This document shows positions 6,146 through 6,221 of a stretch of 6,221 nt of DNA, piece after piece. Below the pieces are notes generated by a model. The model made no database searches. It saw nothing but the letters and a program-made list of their open reading frames with translations, and was not told where the DNA came from. Made by a program: the position numbers and the translations under genes. Within the stretch, counting starts at the first letter, position 1, and every line of letters starts with the position of its first letter. This DNA is from Candidatus Neoflavobacterium equi (GTDB taxonomy: Bacteria; Bacteroidota; Bacteroidia; Flavobacteriales; Flavobacteriaceae): positions 1 through 6,221 of the forward strand of contig JAGHSS010000350.1 in NCBI GenBank assembly GCA_018065745.1, read 5' to 3'.

Positions 6146-6221
6146 TTAAAATTAAGGGTTAACCCGTAGTCCCCTATTCCCTATTTTCACTTCTTTTGCT
6201 TTTTTGTATGGAGGGTTTGTT
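6146..6221. other. Intergenic DNA at the right edge, no gene seen
   Basis: No plausible start codon with a following gene is visible on either strand. It contains a perfect 10-bp palindrome GGGTTAACCC (6156-6165). On the minus strand it also holds a 22-codon open stretch from the edge to a stop at 6152-6154, which could be the very end of a gene lying outside the window but has no recognisable content. Confidence 0.4.

Noticed and set aside
5781..6149. Open frames of 60-77 codons on both strands around the tRNA
   Set aside because: They run through the tRNA-Ser cloverleaf and, in part, the terminator, so they are not genes.

Overview
The window looks like ordinary chromosomal core sequence from a member of the Bacteroidota, most likely the Flavobacteriia. 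Three observations support this. The gene order ftsK - lolA - lptG/yjgQ-type permease - ribB is one I recognise from flavobacterial genomes. The start codons are preceded by A-rich stretches with no Shine-Dalgarno sequence. A promoter of the Bacteroidota type (TTG, about 20 nt, TAnnTTTG) lies ahead of the tRNA gene. Base composition is AT-rich, leucine is mostly TTG, and no transferred or mobile DNA is visible.

Positions 25-5784 hold four plus-strand genes packed tightly enough to be one operon. They are an FtsK/SpoIIIE DNA translocase (25-2544), a periplasmic LolA-type lipoprotein carrier (2549-3181), a six-helix LptF/LptG (YjgP/YjgQ) LPS-transport permease with a GTG start (3186-4649), and a RibBA-like riboflavin enzyme (4639-5784). 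The gaps are 4 nt and 4 nt, and the last pair overlaps by 11 nt. Apart from riboflavin synthesis, the theme is the cell envelope and division: chromosome pumping at the septum, lipoprotein transit, and LPS transit. The riboflavin protein keeps an intact DHBP synthase half. Its GTP cyclohydrolase II half has lost every zinc-binding cysteine and the catalytic motif, so it should be monofunctional.

Positions 5785-5908 are a short intergenic stretch with no convincing ribBA terminator. It holds a good flavobacterial promoter and a 13-bp inverted repeat that overlaps the promoter's -7 box and ends exactly at the first base of the tRNA. A serine tRNA (anticodon TGA) follows at 5909-5993, then a hairpin terminator at 6013-6048 that could work in both directions.

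Positions 6049-6221 contain no intact gene. The minus strand carries a protein-like, stop-bounded tail ending at 6047 next to the terminator. It may be the remnant or 3' end of a convergent gene, but the evidence is weak.

I found no undescribed multi-gene system here. The observations most worth following are the degenerate GCH2 domain, the inverted repeat abutting the tRNA, and the minus-strand tail.
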